Assembly (NCBI GenBank): GCA_017545325.1
Contig: JAFWOX010000065.1
Span: forward strand, 1-64,000
Source: Oscillospiraceae bacterium
GTDB taxonomy: Bacteria > Bacillota_A > Clostridia > Oscillospirales > Oscillospiraceae
Reading direction: 5' to 3'
Length of the DNA: 64,000 nucleotides
Of the stretch, positions 61,183 to 64,000 are shown one piece after another. Position numbers and translations under genes: made by a program. The stretch's first letter is position 1, and each line of letters opens with the position of its first letter. Under the pieces are notes generated by a model. The model did no database searches, was not told the origin of the DNA, and was given only the letters and a program-made list of their open reading frames with translations.

Positions 61183-62592
61183 CTACTTTGCTTTCGCGCT
61201 GACGCCTGCTTTGTCATACCCGCCCCAGGCGCCGCCCACGCAGGCCCGGACCGTATAGGTATAGGTGGTTCCGGGGATGAGGTCGGCGCTTCGATCCGGG
61301 TAGGCGGTGCCGGTAAAGGTGTTCGTGAGGCGGGTCCAGCCCGTCTCCCCGGCGGCCTTGCGGTAAACGGCATACTTCGCCGCTCCGTTCACCGCGTTCC
61401 ATTCCACCGTGATCCTTCCGGCTGTTGCGGCTGCGCCGGTGAGCACAGGGATCGCAGAGGCTTTCGCGCTGACGCCTGCTTTGTCATACCCGCTCCAGGC
61501 GCCGCCCACGCAGGCCCGGACCGTATAGGTATAGGTGGTTCCGGCGATGAGGTCGGCGCTTCGATCCGGGTAGGCGGTGCCGGTAAAGGTGTTCGTGAGG
61601 CGGGTCCAGCCCGTCTCCCCGGCGGCCTTGCGGTAGACGGCGTACTTCGCCGCTCCGTTCACCGCATTCCACTTCACCGTGATTTTTCCGGCTGTAGCCG
61701 TCGCGCTGAGCAAGTCCGGGACGATGGAGGCTGAAACCTTTATGCCGCCGCTCATTTTCGCGGCAACCGTACCGGCGGCATCCTTCGCATAGACCTTTGC
61801 CTTATAGGTTCCGGCTTCCGCAGGCGTATAGCTGTAGGTCGCCGCTGTCCCATAGGCCCCTTTTTTGACCAGGGTCCCATCCTTGTAAATATGAAAACAG
61901 TATCGGAGGGTTCCGCTGCCTCCCGTGGCCGCACCGGTCCAGGTGATCGCCTCCCCCACAGCAGAGCCGGTCTTGTTTGCCTTTATGCCGATAATGCTCA
62001 CGGACACGCCGCCAAGATAATCCGGCGCATCCTGCCAAAGGTTGTAATAGGTCCCGTCGCCCAGCGCCGGCCACTGCCCTTCGCTGTGCCAGTCCGATAC
62101 CTCATAGCTGTAATCGTTGACATAGTGCCAGACCACTGTATCCCCATCATGCAGGATCTGCTCCTTCAGGCCGCAGCCGGGATGACTTCCGTTGACGGTA
62201 TACATCCAGCCGGACCGTTTTCCGTTGGTGAACTCGCTGAGCGCGTAGCCGCCTGTTGACTGGGGCGCATAAACGGTCTTCACATAATCCCGATCCGCGC
62301 CGACGCTCCGGATGCCCGCATTCCCCGTGGCCAGCACCCAGAGGTCGTATACGGTCGCACCCGCATTCAATTCATACTCAGCGGCAGGGATCCAGGTCAC
62401 ATAGGCCGGAAGATACGGGTCAGCGCCTAAATCTACGTCTTGTTCTGCTTTTTCCGCGCCGATCAGTCGAAAAGAGACGGTGATCCCGCTCCCTGAGCCG
62501 CCCGCCGCGGATACCGCCCCCGCGGGGAAAAGGCAGATCAGCAGGACCAGGGCCAGACCGATCAGAACGGTCTTTTTCCATGCTTTTTTCAT
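61183..62592 (-). CDS. Secreted DUF4430 protein with Ig-like and two FN3 domains
   Basis: The 469-residue protein has a signal peptide (about 1-29), a DUF4430 domain (about 35-170, with GATVYDLWVLA and SGWMYTVNGSHPGCG), an Ig-like domain (about 195-285) and two fibronectin type III domains of 90 residues that are almost identical. No membrane or wall anchor is visible, so it may be secreted or held by the neighbouring SLH protein. It starts 13 bases after that gene. It is probably the mobile ligand-binding lid for the alpha-barrel protein. Confidence 0.85.
   Translation of the reverse strand: MKKAWKKTVLIGLALVLLICLFPAGAVSAAGGSGSGITVSFRLIGAEKAEQDVDLGADPYLPAYVTWIPAAEYELNAGATVYDLWVLATGNAGIRSVGADRDYVKTVYAPQSTGGYALSEFTNGKRSGWMYTVNGSHPGCGLKEQILHDGDTVVWHYVNDYSYEVSDWHSEGQWPALGDGTYYNLWQDAPDYLGGVSVSIIGIKANKTGSAVGEAITWTGAATGGSGTLRYCFHIYKDGTLVKKGAYGTAATYSYTPAEAGTYKAKVYAKDAAGTVAAKMSGGIKVSASIVPDLLSATATAGKITVKWNAVNGAAKYAVYRKAAGETGWTRLTNTFTGTAYPDRSADLIAGTTYTYTVRACVGGAWSGYDKAGVSAKASAIPVLTGAAATAGRITVEWNAVNGAAKYAVYRKAAGETGWTRLTNTFTGTAYPDRSADLIPGTTYTYTVRACVGGAWGGYDKAGVSAKAK
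61191..61730. repeat. Tandem 270-bp repeat coding FN3 domains
   Basis: Two direct copies of 270 bp (start 61191 and 61461) differ at only a small number of positions, most of them near the 3' edge of each unit on the plus strand. Both are in frame within the DUF4430-FN3 gene. Such closeness points to recent duplication or gene conversion. Confidence 0.85.
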
Positions 62593-62605
62593 CCTTCCTG
62601 CCTCC

Positions 62606-64000
62606 TCAGATCAGATTTCCCAGAGCCAGCATCCGGTACAGCATTTCCGCCACCTCGCCCCGCAGGATCTCCCGCGTCGGCTCGGCGTTCATATCCGATG
62701 TATCCAGGAGCTCGTTGGCATAGCAGAACGCCATGGCCTCCTTGGCCCAGGAGGCTATAGACCGGTAATCCATATAATCGCAGAGCGTATCATTCTGCTC
62801 CGCCTCGCTCATGGCCGCATCCAGACCGCAGAGCCTGGCCGCGCGGACAGTCATGACGGCGGCCTCCTGCCGGGTGATGGTCCCCTCCGGATTGAATTCC
62901 GTATCCGAAACGCCGTTGACGAGGCCGTAGGTGTTCGCCGCGCCTACATATTTGGCATACCAGGCGTTTGCCGCCACGTCCGCGAACTTTCCGTTGGCCT
63001 TGGGCGTCAAGCCCAGGGCCTTCACCACGATGGTGGCATACTGGGCCCGGGTCATGGTGGCGTTGGGGGCAAAGCTGTCGTCCCCCATACCGTTGATGAT
63101 CTCCCGGGACGCCAGGGCCTCTATGGCCCCCCGGTTCGGGCTGTTCTTCACATCCTGGAACGTGATTCCGGGCCTGGTCACCGGTCTGGGCTGCACGTCC
63201 CTGTGCTTCCCCTCCAATCCTGTTCCGGGCTCCCGTATCTCCACGACGGGGGCGTCCCCGATGCTGATGGCGTCCGTCATCCGATAGAGAGAATTCATGC
63301 TCTTTTCGCAGCGCAGGCAAGCGATCAGGGCATAAAGCCCCTGCTCCGCCGACATCTGGTTATCCCCATCGCTGCCGTCCGAAATATGATAGAAGCCTCC
63401 ATTCCCGGTACGGAACGTCAGGAGGTTGTCCAGCAGAGTCTTCCCATTTTTGATGAACCGGTCGTCATTCCAGCCGATCCCCAGCTCGCACAGGGCCACC
63501 AGCATTTGTACGACGCTCTCCGAATTCGACGCGCCCCACAGATTGGAGTAACCGCCCCGGGCGTCCTGCTTGCCGCTCATGCAGGCAAGCGCCCGATCGA
63601 TGGCCGCCGAAACCGCGGGCTGGTCCTGATACTTCGCCAGAGCCTGGAGGGCCATGCCCGTGATATCCGGGTCGGCGGGATCCGCGGAGGTGCGGCGGGA
63701 GAGGGTCCAGCCCCCTTCGTCCAGTTCCTCCGCGAGGATACAATCGATGTACATCTGCCGCGTAGCCTGGGTCTCCGCCGACTGATTCTGCGGCATGGGA
63801 TAGTTTGCGCTGTCCAGGGCGATGAGCGCCCAGATGGGGCCGTTCAGCCCCTGCCAGATGGTTTGATCGTAGTCCCCCAAGGGGGTCAGGAGGTTATATC
63901 CCCCCACGTCCCGGGCGTCCTTGCCCAGGGCAGACAGGGTGATGATGACCCGGGAATAATCCGTATATTTCCGCTTGTGCAGAACCCCCTCGACCTCCTG
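62606..64000 (-). CDS. Alpha/alpha-barrel protein with three SLH domains (partial)
   Basis: The frame is open to the window edge, so the N-terminus is missing; 464 residues are seen. The first 255 form a prenyltransferase/squalene-cyclase-like alpha/alpha barrel with repeats such as GGWTLS, DPDITGMALQALAKY, GGYSNLWGASNSESV and GGFYHISDG. This is the fold of the large domain of transcobalamin and intrinsic factor. The last 190 residues are three SLH repeats for wall attachment. The domain that completes transcobalamin, DUF4430, is encoded by the next gene. Binding of corrinoid is inferred. Internal GTG or ATG codons are not the true start. Confidence 0.85.
   Translation of the reverse strand, partial: QEVEGVLHKRKYTDYSRVIITLSALGKDARDVGGYNLLTPLGDYDQTIWQGLNGPIWALIALDSANYPMPQNQSAETQATRQMYIDCILAEELDEGGWTLSRRTSADPADPDITGMALQALAKYQDQPAVSAAIDRALACMSGKQDARGGYSNLWGASNSESVVQMLVALCELGIGWNDDRFIKNGKTLLDNLLTFRTGNGGFYHISDGSDGDNQMSAEQGLYALIACLRCEKSMNSLYRMTDAISIGDAPVVEIREPGTGLEGKHRDVQPRPVTRPGITFQDVKNSPNRGAIEALASREIINGMGDDSFAPNATMTRAQYATIVVKALGLTPKANGKFADVAANAWYAKYVGAANTYGLVNGVSDTEFNPEGTITRQEAAVMTVRAARLCGLDAAMSEAEQNDTLCDYMDYRSIASWAKEAMAFCYANELLDTSDMNAEPTREILRGEVAEMLYRMLALGNLI

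Overview
The window looks like chromosome of a GC-rich, spore-forming, anaerobic Firmicute of the Oscillospiraceae type, probably from the gut. Pointers are spmA/spmB, a SpoIIQ-like M23 protein, an AbrB-type regulator, SLH-domain surface proteins, DUF4430 proteins, ECF transporters and many GC-rich fold-back repeats. The organism is inferred from gene content only.

Layout. 0.3-3.4 kb: a pair of FtsX-type ABC permeases (minus). 3.8-7.1 kb: a solute-binding lipoprotein and an FAD oxidoreductase (minus). 7.3-10.3 kb: murI, a DUF1934 gene and argS. 10.3-14.1 kb: spmA/spmB, an AbrB-like regulator, a NagZ-like glycosidase and a Nudix hydrolase. 14.3-16.1 kb: a second solute-binding lipoprotein. 16.4-20.9 kb: a P-loop kinase, glnA, a YczE-like membrane protein, a CDP-alcohol phosphatidyltransferase, HU and sfsA. 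21.1-25.3 kb: an SLH protein and a TetM-like GTPase fused to a YacP/Rae1-like nuclease. 25.3-31.7 kb: a cupin, a DUF4430 protein, an M23 protein and trmL-pgk-tpiA-eno. 31.9-35.6 kb: tRNA-Arg, an SDR and an AT-rich stretch of unknown genes. 35.7-40.2 kb: a TIM-barrel protein, EcfT and a giant EcfA-EcfA-S fusion. 40.3-45.4 kb: Rrf2/IscR-like regulator, iscS, iscU, tldD and tldE. 45.7-47.8 kb: a P1-family peptidase and a frameshifted esterase. 47.8-53.4 kb: sigma factor, DUF4367 protein, two FtsX permeases and an ATPase. 53.6-54.7 kb: mobA-like gene and a cupin. 54.9-55.9 kb: tRNA-Ala, a tRNA remnant and a serine-recombinase remnant. 55.9-64 kb: a second copy of the TIM/EcfT/EcfAAS cassette joined to DUF4430 lipoprotein, DUF4430-FN3 and alpha-barrel-SLH genes.

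Two things stand out. First, five copies of a non-coding element of about 210 bp with imperfect inverted ends lie downstream of genes. Each copy is flanked on both sides by a copy of the same GC-rich terminator stem, and the stem differs from site to site. It behaves like a mobile element that enters Rho-independent terminators and duplicates the hairpin. Second, the 55.9-64 kb operon looks like a surface-to-cytoplasm uptake route: an S-layer-attached alpha/alpha barrel and separate DUF4430 proteins (the two halves of a transcobalamin-like fold), an ECF transporter with both ATPases and the S-component in one chain, and a xylose-isomerase-like TIM-barrel enzyme. A corrinoid (B12) capture, import and remodelling role is the best inference. 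It is not proven by the sequence.
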